From NCBI GenBank assembly GCA_017417465.1, contig JAFPZD010000081.1, forward strand, positions 1 through 64,000: a stretch of DNA of 64,000 nt, in the 5' to 3' direction. The DNA comes from Prevotella sp. Its GTDB lineage: Bacteria > Bacteroidota > Bacteroidia > Bacteroidales > Bacteroidaceae. Shown here piece after piece: positions 17,130 to 27,000 of this stretch. Position numbers and translations under genes: made by a program. The notes beneath the pieces were generated by a model that worked only from the letters and a program-made list of their open reading frames with translations, was not told the origin of the DNA and did not search any database. Every line of letters begins with the position of its first letter. Position 1 is the stretch's first letter.

Positions 17130-17164
17130 CCCCCTCAATTGAGAATGTGTGCCCGTCGACGATT

Positions 17165-18592
17165 ATGAAAAAAGTCTTTCTGACGCTTATTTCGCTGTAT
17201 ATCACGCTGGTGCTAAGCGCCCAGACCGTTTATAATGTATTGGACTTTGGTGCCATTGGCGATGGTGTCGCCGATGACGCTACCGCCCTACAGGCGGCCA
17301 TAGATAAATGTACGCGCGAGGGCGGCGGCCGCGTGTTGCTGCCACGCAACCACACGTTCCTCTGTGGCCCCGTTGAGCTGAAGTCGAACGTGGAGCTCCA
17401 TCTGGAACCGACGTCCACACTGCTTTGTAACCCCGATGAAAGCATCTACAAGCTGAGTGCCTTCGGTGCCAACGAGGGTGAAGGTATGCTATGGCTGTAT
17501 GCCAACGAAGCCCATAACCTGAGCATCACGGGCCGCGGCACCATCGACGGCAACGGCATCAAGTTCATGGGCATGGAGCTGAGCGACAGCTACGAGCTGA
17601 AGCCACTGGCCAACCAGGCGTTCGATCCTCGGCCGCATGTGCTGACGCTGATTGGCTGCCGCAACGTGCTGGTACGCGACGTCACCATCCGCGAGGGTGC
17701 CTACTGGACGGTACACCTCATTGGCTGCGACGGTGCCACCATCGACGGCATCTCGCTGCTTAACAACCTGAAGATTCGTAACGGCGATGGCATCGACATC
17801 GACCACTCGAAGAACATACGCATCGCCAACTGTAACATCACCAGCGGCGACGACTGCATCTGTCTGAAGAACCGCCGCGAGTGGCAGCGCTATGGCTCGT
17901 GCCACGACATTGTGGTGACCAACTGCGTGATGGCCTCCCGCTCGTGTGCTATCAAGATTGGCAGCGAGAACATGGACTCCATCTACAACGTCATGGTGAC
18001 GGGCTGTGTCATCCGCAACAGCAACCGCGGACTGGGTATTCAGAACCGCGACGAGGGGACGGTGACCGACGTGATGTTCTCCAACATCCTGATGGACCTG
18101 AAACTGTGGAGCGACGTGTGGTGGGGCAAGGCAGAGCCGATCTACGTCACCAGCTACCCGCGAGCCGACGGTAACCACAAGGATGCTAACTGGCGCTTCC
18201 CCAAGGGACAGACGCAGGGCGCCTGCGGCGAGGTGGCACGTATCGCCTTCAACAACATACAGGCGACGTCGGAGAACGGCTGCTTCATCGGCGGCGACAC
18301 ACAGACGAAAGTACACGACATCACGCTGAGCAACGTCACGCTGAACCTGCGGCGGCGGACACAGTATGCCAACGGCATCTATGACAAGCGGCCCTGCCGC
18401 GACGAGGCTTTCGTGACAGGACGCGTCTATGGGGTTTATATCGAACAGGCTACCGACGTGAAGGTGGAGAACCTGAATGTTAGCCAGAGTTTAGCTGCCT
18501 ACGAGGGTAAGGTGAAATGGCCCGATAACGACCCGAACCCCGCTAAGAGGCTTAAGAACGCTATTAACAAGGCTGCGAGCAGCGTTAAGTAA
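17165..18592 (+). CDS. Glycoside hydrolase family 28 (polygalacturonase-like), exported
   Basis: A 475-residue right-handed beta-helix enzyme. The chosen ATG gives a clear signal peptide (MKKVFLTLISLYITLVLSAQ); an upstream start at 17117 would add 16 residues from the promoter region. GH28 signatures are present: NGDGIDIDHS (catalytic Asp), SGDDCICLK (Asp pair) and CAIKIGSE (RIK equivalent). The usual GHG block is replaced by GSCHDIVV, which keeps a His. GH28 enzymes hydrolyse galacturonan or rhamnogalacturonan by inversion. The exo-type PDB-like N-terminal domain is absent. It stands directly before susC/susD, so its likely role is to trim pectic oligomers around import. Exact linkage cannot be predicted. 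Confidence 0.93.
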   Translation: MKKVFLTLISLYITLVLSAQTVYNVLDFGAIGDGVADDATALQAAIDKCTREGGGRVLLPRNHTFLCGPVELKSNVELHLEPTSTLLCNPDESIYKLSAFGANEGEGMLWLYANEAHNLSITGRGTIDGNGIKFMGMELSDSYELKPLANQAFDPRPHVLTLIGCRNVLVRDVTIREGAYWTVHLIGCDGATIDGISLLNNLKIRNGDGIDIDHSKNIRIANCNITSGDDCICLKNRREWQRYGSCHDIVVTNCVMASRSCAIKIGSENMDSIYNVMVTGCVIRNSNRGLGIQNRDEGTVTDVMFSNILMDLKLWSDVWWGKAEPIYVTSYPRADGNHKDANWRFPKGQTQGACGEVARIAFNNIQATSENGCFIGGDTQTKVHDITLSNVTLNLRRRTQYANGIYDKRPCRDEAFVTGRVYGVYIEQATDVKVENLNVSQSLAAYEGKVKWPDNDPNPAKRLKNAINKAASSVK

Positions 18593-18603
18593 GAGGTCTT
18601 GAA

Positions 18604-18790
18604 GACATAGTAACGGTTTTTTTAAAACACAGTAACATAATAACAAATAGTAACATATTTTTTTAAAAGACACAGTAACAGAGTAACAAACAGTAACATA
18701 TTAAGTTTTAAAGACACAGTAACAGAGTAACAAATAGTAACATATTAATTTTTAACATAGATAGTAACATATAACAGAGACAGCAACAAC
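18604..18790. repeat. AGTAACA-rich tandem repeat, 43-44 bp units, upstream of susC
   Basis: Copies start at 18628 (43 bp), 18671 (44 bp) and 18715, each beginning CACAGTAACA and ending in an A/T-rich stretch; partial copies lie at 18604 and 18758. The motif AGTAACA recurs about every 10-20 bp. The tract fills the GH28-susC gap and would form the susC leader if GH28 and susC are co-transcribed. Confidence 0.85.
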
Positions 18791-18831
18791 ATTTATCTAT
18801 TTAATTTAATTTCATTTAACTAACAACATTT

Positions 18832-21800
18832 ATGCGAAACGTAAAACAGAACTTTGGCCGCGTGCTGACACTCGCCATGCTCCTGATGATGACCACCATC
18901 GCATGGGCACAGCAGCGCATCACCGGCACTGTGACCGACTCGAAGGGCGAGGCCCTCATCGGAGTGAGCGTGAAACAGGCTGGAACGAACAACGGCGTGA
19001 CGACCAATGTCAATGGCGAGTTCACGCTCACCGTTCCCCAGGGTGCCAACCTGGAATTCTCTTACATCGGCTATAACAGCCAGACACTGCGGGCAAGCAA
19101 CGGCATGACCGTTAAGCTGCAGGAGGACAACCAACTGCTCGACGAAGTGGTGGTCGTCGGTTACGGCACCATGCGCCGTAAGGACGTCACCTCGTCGATT
19201 ACCACCGTACAGGCTAAGGACTTGAATCAGGGTGTGTTCACCGACCCTGCCTCAATGCTGCAGGGCAAGGTGGCCGGTCTGACCGTCACCACCTCCGGCG
19301 ACCCCAACGGCACGCCGAGCATCACCCTGCGTGGTGCCTCGTCGCTGCGTGAAGGTGCTGCCATGGAGCCTTACTATGTCATCGACGGTATCCCCGGTGT
19401 GGACATCTCGATGGTGGCTCCCGACGACATTGAGTCCATCGACGTGCTCCGCGACGCCTCCGCCACCGCTATCTACGGTTCGAAGGCTGCCAACGGTGTG
19501 ATCATCATCACCACCAAGAGTGGTAAGGAAGGGCGCATCAACGTCAGCTATAACGGCTACGTGGCCTTCGACAAGATTTCGAAGACCCTCGACATGGCCA
19601 GCGCCAGCGACATCCGCAACTACGTGAAGGCCAACAACATCGACTATGCTTACGACAAGGGTGGCGACACCGACTGGCAGGACGAAGTGCTGCGCACGGG
19701 TGTCTCGCACAACCATAACGTGAGCATCAACGGTGGCACGGCCAAGACCAAGTATATGGCCAGCGCCAATTACATGAACCGCGAGGGCGTCATCGACGGC
19801 ACTCACATGAACCGTCTGAACGTCCGCTCGCTCATCAGCTCCAGCATCCTGAAGGACCACCTCGACCTCTCCGTCGGCATGAACACCATGTACGGCAAGC
19901 ACGTCGGCGTGCCCCAGACCTACTTCACCGACGGTCGCGGCTCGGCTTCGGTGCTCGACGCCATGAACTACTTCAACCCCACCTACCCCGTTCGTAACAA
20001 CGACGGTTCATGGACCGCTGGTGACGGCTCGGCCAACTACAACCCCGTGTCGATGATCAACGAGGACCTCTCAGAGACCATGTGGAAGCGCAACCAGTTC
20101 ATCGGCAAGGCCACCCTGCACATCATCGAGGGTCTCGACTGGAATGCCAACTACTCGTTCAGCAACCGCCAGAGCACCTACAGCAGCTACCGCACGCACA
20201 ACACGCAGATCACACCGTACAACGCCTACAACGGTACGGCCGAGCGTAACACCTACTTTGGCGACGACCAGACCTTCGAGACCTACCTGAACTACGACGT
20301 CACCTTCGCCAAGGTGCACAAGCTGGCTCTCATGGCCGGTTATTCGTGGGAAGAGCGCAACTCGAACGACGGCTTCGGACTGTGGAACCACAACTACTTC
20401 GATGACTACTTGAAGTGGTACAACCTCTCATACGCTGGTGCCATGGACGGCCAGACAGCCGTTTACAGCGGAACGAAGGAGACCATCCGCAACATCTCGT
20501 TCTATGGACGTGCAAGCTACTCCTATAACAGCCGCTACATGCTCCAGGCCACCATCCGTCGCGACGGCTCGTCGGTGTTTGCCGACGGTCACCGCTGGGG
20601 TACCTTCCCCTCAGTCTCGGCTGCATGGAACATCACCGAGGAGGAGTTCATGAAGAACCAGAGCGTGTTCGACCAGCTGAAGCTCCGCGTGGGTTACGGC
20701 GTCAGCGGTAATGCTATCGGCTTCGGCGCTTATTCGGGCGTACCCACCTATGGAGCATTCGATGCATGGGGCAATTATCGCGGTACTTTCACTTATCAGG
20801 GCAACTCGTGGGCTATCCTGGGTGCCAACAAGCTGGCTAACCCCGACCTGAAGTGGGAGTCGACATCAATGTTCAACATTGGCCTCGACTACGCTTTCTG
20901 GAACAACCGCATCAACGGTAGCATCGAGTTCTACAACAAGAAGACGAAGGACCTCATCTGGAACTATCCCGTCTCTACCGTCATCTATCCGTTCGGCGAG
21001 ATCCAGGCCAACGTCGGTGAGATCACCAACACCGGTATCGAGTTCACCGTCAACATCGACGCCATCCGCACGAAGGACTTCAACTGGATGACCACCCTGA
21101 ACCTGGCTCACAACAAGAACACCGTCGACAAGCTGTCGAACGAGAAGTTCCAGACCTCAACCTTCGAACAGGGCGAGCCCCACGTGGCCGGTGTCTCGGC
21201 CAACGGCTACACCCAGCGTGTCATGGAGGGCGAGGCCATCGGTACGTTCTACCTCTATGAGTTTGCAGGCTACGACGACAGCGGCAAGGCCAGCTACTAT
21301 GTCCGCGACGACAACGGCAACAAGACCGGCGAGGTGACCAACGCCCCCGAGTACAAGGACCGCTACATTGCCGGCAGCGCCCAGCCCAAGCTGAACCTCG
21401 GATGGAACAACACCTTCACCTACAAGAACTGGAGTGCCACGGCCTTCTTCACCGGTGTCTTCGGCAACAAGATCTACAACAGCTCGCGTGCCCACTACAC
21501 CGCTCCCGACTTCTTTGCCGGCGGCAAGAACGTGCTGAAGGAGTTCATCACCGACCGTCCCGCTACCGACAACCTGAGCAACATCCCCAGCGACCGTTTC
21601 CTCGAGAACGGCGACTACTTCCGTCTGGCATCGCTCAACGTGGGCTACACCTTCCGCAACCTCGCCGGATGGGCCCAGAGCCTGCAGCTCTACGCCACCT
21701 GCAACAACGTCTTCACCATCACCGGCTACAAGGGCATCGACCCCGAGGTCAACATGGGCGGCATCGCTCCCGGTGTAGACTATCGCTGGAGCAACTATCC

Positions 21801-21843
21801 TCACACACGTACTTATATGCTCGGTGCAAAGATCAATTTCTAA
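18832..21843 (+). CDS. susC: SusC-family TonB-dependent outer-membrane transporter
   Basis: A 1003-residue protein with signal peptide (to TTIAWAQ), a carboxypeptidase-regulatory-like domain (ITGTVTDSKGEALIGVSVKQAG, about 25-100), the TonB-box region DEVVVVGYGT (about 105-114), a plug domain (SITLRGASSLREG, VLRDASATAIYGSKAANGVIII) and a C-terminal beta-barrel ending RTYMLGAKINF. SusC transporters import oligosaccharides bound by SusD, powered by TonB. It is followed at 22 nt by susD and preceded by a GH28 enzyme, so the cargo is probably a pectic oligosaccharide. It lacks the extra N-terminal signalling domain, so it does not look like an anti-sigma-linked version. Confidence 0.95.
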   Translation: MRNVKQNFGRVLTLAMLLMMTTIAWAQQRITGTVTDSKGEALIGVSVKQAGTNNGVTTNVNGEFTLTVPQGANLEFSYIGYNSQTLRASNGMTVKLQEDNQLLDEVVVVGYGTMRRKDVTSSITTVQAKDLNQGVFTDPASMLQGKVAGLTVTTSGDPNGTPSITLRGASSLREGAAMEPYYVIDGIPGVDISMVAPDDIESIDVLRDASATAIYGSKAANGVIIITTKSGKEGRINVSYNGYVAFDKISKTLDMASASDIRNYVKANNIDYAYDKGGDTDWQDEVLRTGVSHNHNVSINGGTAKTKYMASANYMNREGVIDGTHMNRLNVRSLISSSILKDHLDLSVGMNTMYGKHVGVPQTYFTDGRGSASVLDAMNYFNPTYPVRNNDGSWTAGDGSANYNPVSMINEDLSETMWKRNQFIGKATLHIIEGLDWNANYSFSNRQSTYSSYRTHNTQITPYNAYNGTAERNTYFGDDQTFETYLNYDVTFAKVHKLALMAGYSWEERNSNDGFGLWNHNYFDDYLKWYNLSYAGAMDGQTAVYSGTKETIRNISFYGRASYSYNSRYMLQATIRRDGSSVFADGHRWGTFPSVSAAWNITEEEFMKNQSVFDQLKLRVGYGVSGNAIGFGAYSGVPTYGAFDAWGNYRGTFTYQGNSWAILGANKLANPDLKWESTSMFNIGLDYAFWNNRINGSIEFYNKKTKDLIWNYPVSTVIYPFGEIQANVGEITNTGIEFTVNIDAIRTKDFNWMTTLNLAHNKNTVDKLSNEKFQTSTFEQGEPHVAGVSANGYTQRVMEGEAIGTFYLYEFAGYDDSGKASYYVRDDNGNKTGEVTNAPEYKDRYIAGSAQPKLNLGWNNTFTYKNWSATAFFTGVFGNKIYNSSRAHYTAPDFFAGGKNVLKEFITDRPATDNLSNIPSDRFLENGDYFRLASLNVGYTFRNLAGWAQSLQLYATCNNVFTITGYKGIDPEVNMGGIAPGVDYRWSNYPHTRTYMLGAKINF

Positions 21844-21865
21844 TCACTTAATAACCAAAGAATAT

Positions 21866-23527
21866 ATGAAAACGAATATAAAGATGTTCTTCGCAGCCGC
21901 TCTGGCTGCTGTGACAGTCGGTTGCACCGACCTGGACGTCCCCGTGGAGTCGCAGTACACGGCTTATCCGGGAACAGAGGAAGCTCTGGAAGCTCAAATG
22001 TCGGGAATATTCTTCCAGCTCCGTGGCACTTTCGGACGCCGATACATGGAAGCCATGGCGCTCTCCAGCGATGAGTACACGTCAGTATCCTACGGAGGTA
22101 ACTGGTACGACAACGGTGCCTACGCACACCCCAGCCTCCACAACTTTGGCTACGAGGATGCTTCCATCGACTGGATGGGCGACCTCGCCTCTGGCATCGT
22201 GAAGGCTAACGAGATTATCGACAGCGACGCCGACGAGACCAAGTACAAGGCTCCCGCCCGTGCCATGCGTGCATTCTTCACCTTCCTCATGATGGATTGC
22301 TGGGGCGATGTGCCCATCAACGACTCGAAGCTCGCCAGCCAAATCGACATCGAGAAGCGTCAGCCCCGCGCCGACGTGGCACGCTGGCTCGAGAGCGAGC
22401 TGAAGGAAATCATCCCCCTGCTCACCACCGAGACCACTGGCGACAACTACGGCAAGCCCAACAAGTACATGGCTCAGGCCCTGCTGGCCAAGCTCTACAT
22501 CAACTGGGCCGTCTACACCGCCACCAGCGTGGAGAGCTACGAGGCCAATGCCGCCAACGAGAAGCTCGCCGACTGTATCTCCGTCTGCGACGAGATCATC
22601 AAGAGCGGCAAGTTCGCCCTCGGCCCCGATGCCTACCGCTTCAAGTTCGCCTCCGACAACACCGAGCGCGTAGAGGCCGGCACCGTGAAGGACTTCATCT
22701 ATGCCATGCCCTACCACACCACCGAGCAGACTGGCATGCAGTATGGCCGCTCGCACAGCTACAAGGACATCAAGAACCTGAATCCCAGCTACTATGGCGA
22801 GGCCCTGACCAACTCGGGTGGCGGCTATGTCACCATGACCCCGGAGTTCGTCAAGCTGTTCAACCTCAAGGGCGACGAGCGCAACAAGCTCATCGTCGGT
22901 CTGTCGGAGAGTCTTGACGACTACCGCTACGCTACTGGTGGCGACGAGAACAATGCCTACATCCTCGACCCCGAGACGTTGCTGCCCACTAACCAGGTGG
23001 CTAAGGACAAGGAAGGCAACGACCTGAAGCTCACACGCAACATCACCCTCGTCGAGCAGGATTTCACCATCAACGTCGGTGACAACCTGACTGGTTGGCG
23101 CCAGGGCTGCCGCAACACCAAGTGGCACGTCACACGCAACGACTACGCCAACGGACGTAACCAGTCGAACGACATTCCTCTGCTCCGCTATGCCGACGTG
23201 CTGCTGACCAAGGCTGAGGCACTGACCCGCCAGGGCAGCTCTGCCGAGGCTATGAACCTGGTGAACCAGGTGCGTGCCTACGCCGGTGCCGAGCAGCTCA
23301 CCGGCAACCCCACGCTCAACGACATCTACGAGGAGCGTGGACGTGAGTTCTTCGATGAGAACTGGCGCCGTAACGACATGATCCGCTTTGGCCACTTCGA
23401 GGACGAGTTCTTCCCACACTACAAGAACTTCCCAACAGCTAACTTCGACAAGACTCGCCGCGTGTTCCCCGTCTCGAAGAAAATGCTCGACCTGAATCCG
23501 AAGTGGGAGCAGAACCCTGGCTACTAA
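21866..23527 (+). CDS. susD: SusD/RagB-family glycan-binding lipoprotein
   Basis: The ATG at 21866 gives a lipoprotein signal peptide MKTNIKMFFAAALAAVTVGC with the lipobox Cys at residue 20; the frame is open to 21824 but those extra residues overlap susC and destroy the signal. The 553-residue protein has TPR-like helices (RADVARWLESELKEIIPLL, KYMAQALLAKLYINWAVYT) and the C-terminal signature LLRYADVLLTKAEALTRQ ... NDIYEERGREFFDENWRRNDMIRFG, typical of SusD/RagB. It forms the lid on SusC and captures glycan at the cell surface. Last gene of the GH28-susCD group; a hairpin and array B follow. Confidence 0.96.
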   Translation: MKTNIKMFFAAALAAVTVGCTDLDVPVESQYTAYPGTEEALEAQMSGIFFQLRGTFGRRYMEAMALSSDEYTSVSYGGNWYDNGAYAHPSLHNFGYEDASIDWMGDLASGIVKANEIIDSDADETKYKAPARAMRAFFTFLMMDCWGDVPINDSKLASQIDIEKRQPRADVARWLESELKEIIPLLTTETTGDNYGKPNKYMAQALLAKLYINWAVYTATSVESYEANAANEKLADCISVCDEIIKSGKFALGPDAYRFKFASDNTERVEAGTVKDFIYAMPYHTTEQTGMQYGRSHSYKDIKNLNPSYYGEALTNSGGGYVTMTPEFVKLFNLKGDERNKLIVGLSESLDDYRYATGGDENNAYILDPETLLPTNQVAKDKEGNDLKLTRNITLVEQDFTINVGDNLTGWRQGCRNTKWHVTRNDYANGRNQSNDIPLLRYADVLLTKAEALTRQGSSAEAMNLVNQVRAYAGAEQLTGNPTLNDIYEERGREFFDENWRRNDMIRFGHFEDEFFPHYKNFPTANFDKTRRVFPVSKKMLDLNPKWEQNPGY

Positions 23528-23565
23528 ACATCAGCCTTACCGGTGAAATACCGGCCAACGACACG

Positions 23566-23600
23566 CAGCGGGCAGTCACGATTTGTGGCTGCCCGCTGTT
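23566..23600 (+). terminator. Hairpin after susD, possible terminator
   Basis: CAGCGGGCAG (23566-23575) pairs with CTGCCCGCTG (23589-23598), 10 bp perfect, with further pairing near the loop. Only TT follows, so as a terminator it is weak. Confidence 0.5.
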
Positions 23601-23611
23601 CGAATGGTTAC

Positions 23612-23721
23612 GAGAGGACTCACAGTCTGCGCCGAGAGGACTCGCAGTCTGCTCGGAGAGGACTCACAGTCTGCTCGGAGAGGACTCATAGCCTGCTCGG
23701 AGAGGACTCGCAGTCTGCTCG
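23612..23721. repeat. Tandem array B: 5 units of 22 bp, after susD
   Basis: Five units of exactly 22 bp start at 23612, 23634, 23656, 23678 and 23700; a truncated sixth begins GAGAGGCACC. Units begin GAGAGGACTC and end CTGCTCG. They match array A in reverse complement at 15 of 22 positions (my hand alignment). The rotating frame argues against coding. Confidence 0.92.
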
Positions 23722-23744
23722 GAGAGGCACCAGTTCTCCCTGGC

Positions 23745-23830
23745 CACTGGCCCTGTCGGGCCAACGGGCTGGCACAAAGGCTACGGGTAGGCGAGCGCAG
23801 CTCGGGAATGGGCCTGCCCCTACATTGGCG
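23745..23830 (+). repeat. Interspersed ~86-bp element, copy 1
   Basis: Begins CACTGGCCCTG, contains GGGCTGGCACAAAGGCTACG and GGGTAGGCGAGC, and ends GCCCCTACATTGGCG. It matches copies at 40421-40503 and 40520-40604 almost base for base. A partial duplication of its end and start follows to about 23858. No ORF of its own; it contains short dyads. Confidence 0.88.
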
Positions 23831-23886
23831 GCCTACATTGGCGGCCAACGGGCTGGCATGTGGCCGCGTCGGTGGTAACTAAAAAA

Positions 23887-23925
23887 AAGCCTCCCCCAAG
23901 GGGGAGGTTGGAGGGGGCTTCCCCC
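23887..23925. repeat. GC-rich palindromic element (AAGCCTCCCCCAA type)
   Basis: AAGCCTCCCCC...GGGGGAGG followed by TTGGAGGGGGCTT folds on itself. It is related to the arms of the element inside the GH35 gene (30499-30609) and to 31368-31408. Confidence 0.75.
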
Positions 23926-23987
23926 CTATTTTAGTTCCGCTTAACATTTATTAATAGCGAGTAGCGTTCATTTTTTCTCTTTTTTTG

Positions 23988-23995
23988 TACCTTTG
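23988..23995 (+). promoter_or_regulatory. -7 promoter element (TACCTTTG) for the BspA-like gene
   Basis: TACCTTTG matches TAnnTTTG and puts the transcription start near 24002, about 38 nt before the ATG at 24040. Confidence 0.68.
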
Positions 23996-24039
23996 TACCC
24001 GAAATTTACAATATTACTAATTAATTGTCAGTTACGATT

Positions 24040-27000
24040 ATGAAACGACTTGTCCTTTTATTGACCATTCTGCTCTGCACCCTCGGTGCCAGCGCCCTGG
24101 AGTTTGACCAGGGGAATTTCCACTATGCCACCATCACGGGCAGCAAGGACTCCCAGACGGGGCTTATCCATGTTCGCCTGACGGGCTTTGCGTCGGGTGT
24201 CACCGGCACGTCGGCCTTCAGCGACGGCCACTACCGCATCTATGGCCACGTCACCTACAACAACACCACCTACCTGGTGGAGGAGATTGCCACGGGCGCC
24301 TTCCCTGCCAATGCCAACATGAAGTATATCCATATTGGTAGCGGCGTACGCAAGATTTCGGCGAGGGCCTTCGTCAGCAACAACACCATCCAAAACATCT
24401 ACCTGAACAGCACGGTGCAGACCGTCGCGACAAACGCCTTCTACGGCACGGCGTCGAACTGCGCCTTTACGCTCAGCCATTTAAAGCTGCCCACCTTCAG
24501 CTCGAACTGGGCGTATGGCGTACAGAGCGGCCAGTCAAATGTCTACGTGCCGACGGAAGCCTGCGTAGACGATGTCAAGGCGAACAGCTTCTTCAAGACT
24601 TACGTCCCGAAAAATGTCGTTGTCATGCCCTCCATGGCCAACGACCTGGAATGGACGTATGACGGCTTCCGTTACTACGGTGTCTACCTACAGGAGCCCA
24701 CGGCTCTGCAGGAGGGTAAGATTGCCGTCGTTTCCGCCACCAACCAGTCGAGCACCAAAAGTGGCATCTACATCGATGCCAGCTCGTCGAACTACACATT
24801 CGTCCAGGGCTTGAAACGGGGGTACATCTCCGAGATTGCCGACTCGGCCTTCTTGAGCAGTACATCGGCCTCTTTAACCAAGTTGGATATTAGTGGCGGC
24901 CACATGGAAAGGATTGGAGCGGGAGCCTTCGAGAATTGTAAGCTGCTGGAGTCGGTGGTTATTGGTCATGGGCCGACCATTGACAAAAGGGCTTTCTATA
25001 ACTGTACAAGCCTGAAGACGCTCGACCTCTATTATGGCCAAGTCAAGACTATAGGTGTCTCTGCCTTCGCATACACTGCCATAGAAAGCTTCTCTTTACC
25101 TGGAACGGTGACAAGTTTCGCGCCAACTGCATTTGCCGGTTCCTCGTTGAAGAATTACGGCGTTTACGACTCCAACACCACTTACAGCTCCTACCAGGGC
25201 ATGTTGTTCAACAAGGACAAGACGATACTCATCTCCGTTCCCCCGATGACGCCCAACACCAGCATCAACGGTGCCTGTCTGCCGTTTACGCTGACGAACA
25301 TCGGCACCCAGGCTTTTTATTGCAACAAGACGGTAACGGAGGTGAGTCTGCCCTACGGTGTCACTACCGTCAATACAAATGCATTTTCAAGTGCGGAAAA
25401 AATAAAGTACTTCCGCTTCCCAAGCTCCATCAAAACCTTAGGTATAGGCCTTTTTGCAGGCATGAGTAATTTCGACCTGTGCCTTGCTTGGTTAGACAAC
25501 GTTCCCGCCAGTGGTATTAGCAATACCTTCTTATCTTCCAGCACCCCCTCGAACATCTACATCCCGAATGCCAATGTGGAGGAAAACTACAAGGCCATCT
25601 CTGCGCTGAGTAGTCGCACCCTGACGGCTGACCCCTTGAAGGCGTACGACTTCTATCATGCGGCCACACCCACCAACGGCAGCTTGACCCCGGTCATCGT
25701 GACGTCGTGTGTGACGAAGGCAGCCACGACCTCTGCCGCCGGCGAGGCCACCATCGTGGGCGGTTTGGGCAAACTGCGCATCGGCACGGGCGTCGACAAT
25801 ACCTACTACACCGACAACAACGGCAAGCGCTACAACTACACCTCTATATATCCAGGTGCCTTTAGGGACAACACGAACATCACCGAGGTCAGCATCAGCT
25901 CGTCCTACCTGACGTCCATCGGCGCCTCGGCCTTCCGCAACGCATCTAACGTCACCTCCATCAGCATCGACGCCCCTGCGACTATCGGAGCCCATGCCTT
26001 CTCGAAAAGCAATGCGACGAGCATCACGCTGAAGCGCGTCACCTCACTTGGCAACCAGGCATTCTACAACGCTTCGGCTTGCCCGACGCTGAACATTCCT
26101 GCCTCGCTGACAAGTATCGGTGACCAGGCGCTGGTCGCCATGCACGGTACGAAAACCTTTACCGTCGACAGCTCGAATCCCAACTACTCGAACGACTCCC
26201 ACGGCTTCATCTACAACAAGGACAAGAGCTGCCTCCTGGTGGTGCCTGGCGGAACGACCTACACGGTGCTCAACGACGTAGTGTTCCCCAATGCCATGAA
26301 GGAGATTGGCAGCTACGCATTCTACTATAACCTGGCCGTGAAGGATGTGCGCGTGCCCTACGGCGTCACCAAGATTGGCACTGAAGCGTTCGTGGGATGC
26401 GAGAACCTGGAGAACCTCCTCATACCCAGCTCGGCAGACCTTGGCAACAGCTTCTCGCTCAGAGGCTGCATGTCGCTGAAGAACCTGACCCTCAACAAGG
26501 ATGTGCCGCCAACGGTCGCTTCCAACGGCCTCGAATATGTCTGGTCGGGGTGCTACGTTTACGTGCCGCTGCGCCCACAGTCAGGTGTCCATGACTACGA
26601 CCAGGCCAACGTGGGCAGGTATAAGGATAACGCCAACTGGAGCAGGTTTAAGGTGCGCTACGGTGCCTACGACTTCATCGACAACTCGATGGCCTACACC
26701 GTGCTGCCCAGCGGCCACCTCTCCGTGGTGCAGGGGCAGTATAATGGTGACATCCTCCGGCAGGTTGACAGCAACGGCAATCGGCTGAAGAGCATCACCG
26801 TGCCCGAGAAGGTGACCTACCGCGGAAACACCTACACCGTGACCGTCCTCGACAATGCCGCCTTCAAGGACAACACCGCCGTGGAGAGCATCACCCTGCC
26901 CAACACCATCACCCTCTTTGAAGGCGAGAAGAGTTGGAATTCTGATGTGGGCTGGATGTACAGCGGCATGCAGTTCAGCGGATGCACCAGCCTGAAGAGC

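Noticed and set aside
17117..17164. Longer start for the GH28 protein
   Set aside because: It begins upstream of the predicted transcription start and buries the signal peptide.
21824..21865. Longer start for SusD
   Set aside because: It overlaps susC and displaces the lipoprotein signal peptide.
23503..23882. Arg/Ser-rich small frames (…RGLTVCSERTHSLLGED…)
   Set aside because: They are translations of the 22-bp array and 86-bp element in rotating frames; the same element is read in other frames at 40252-40662.
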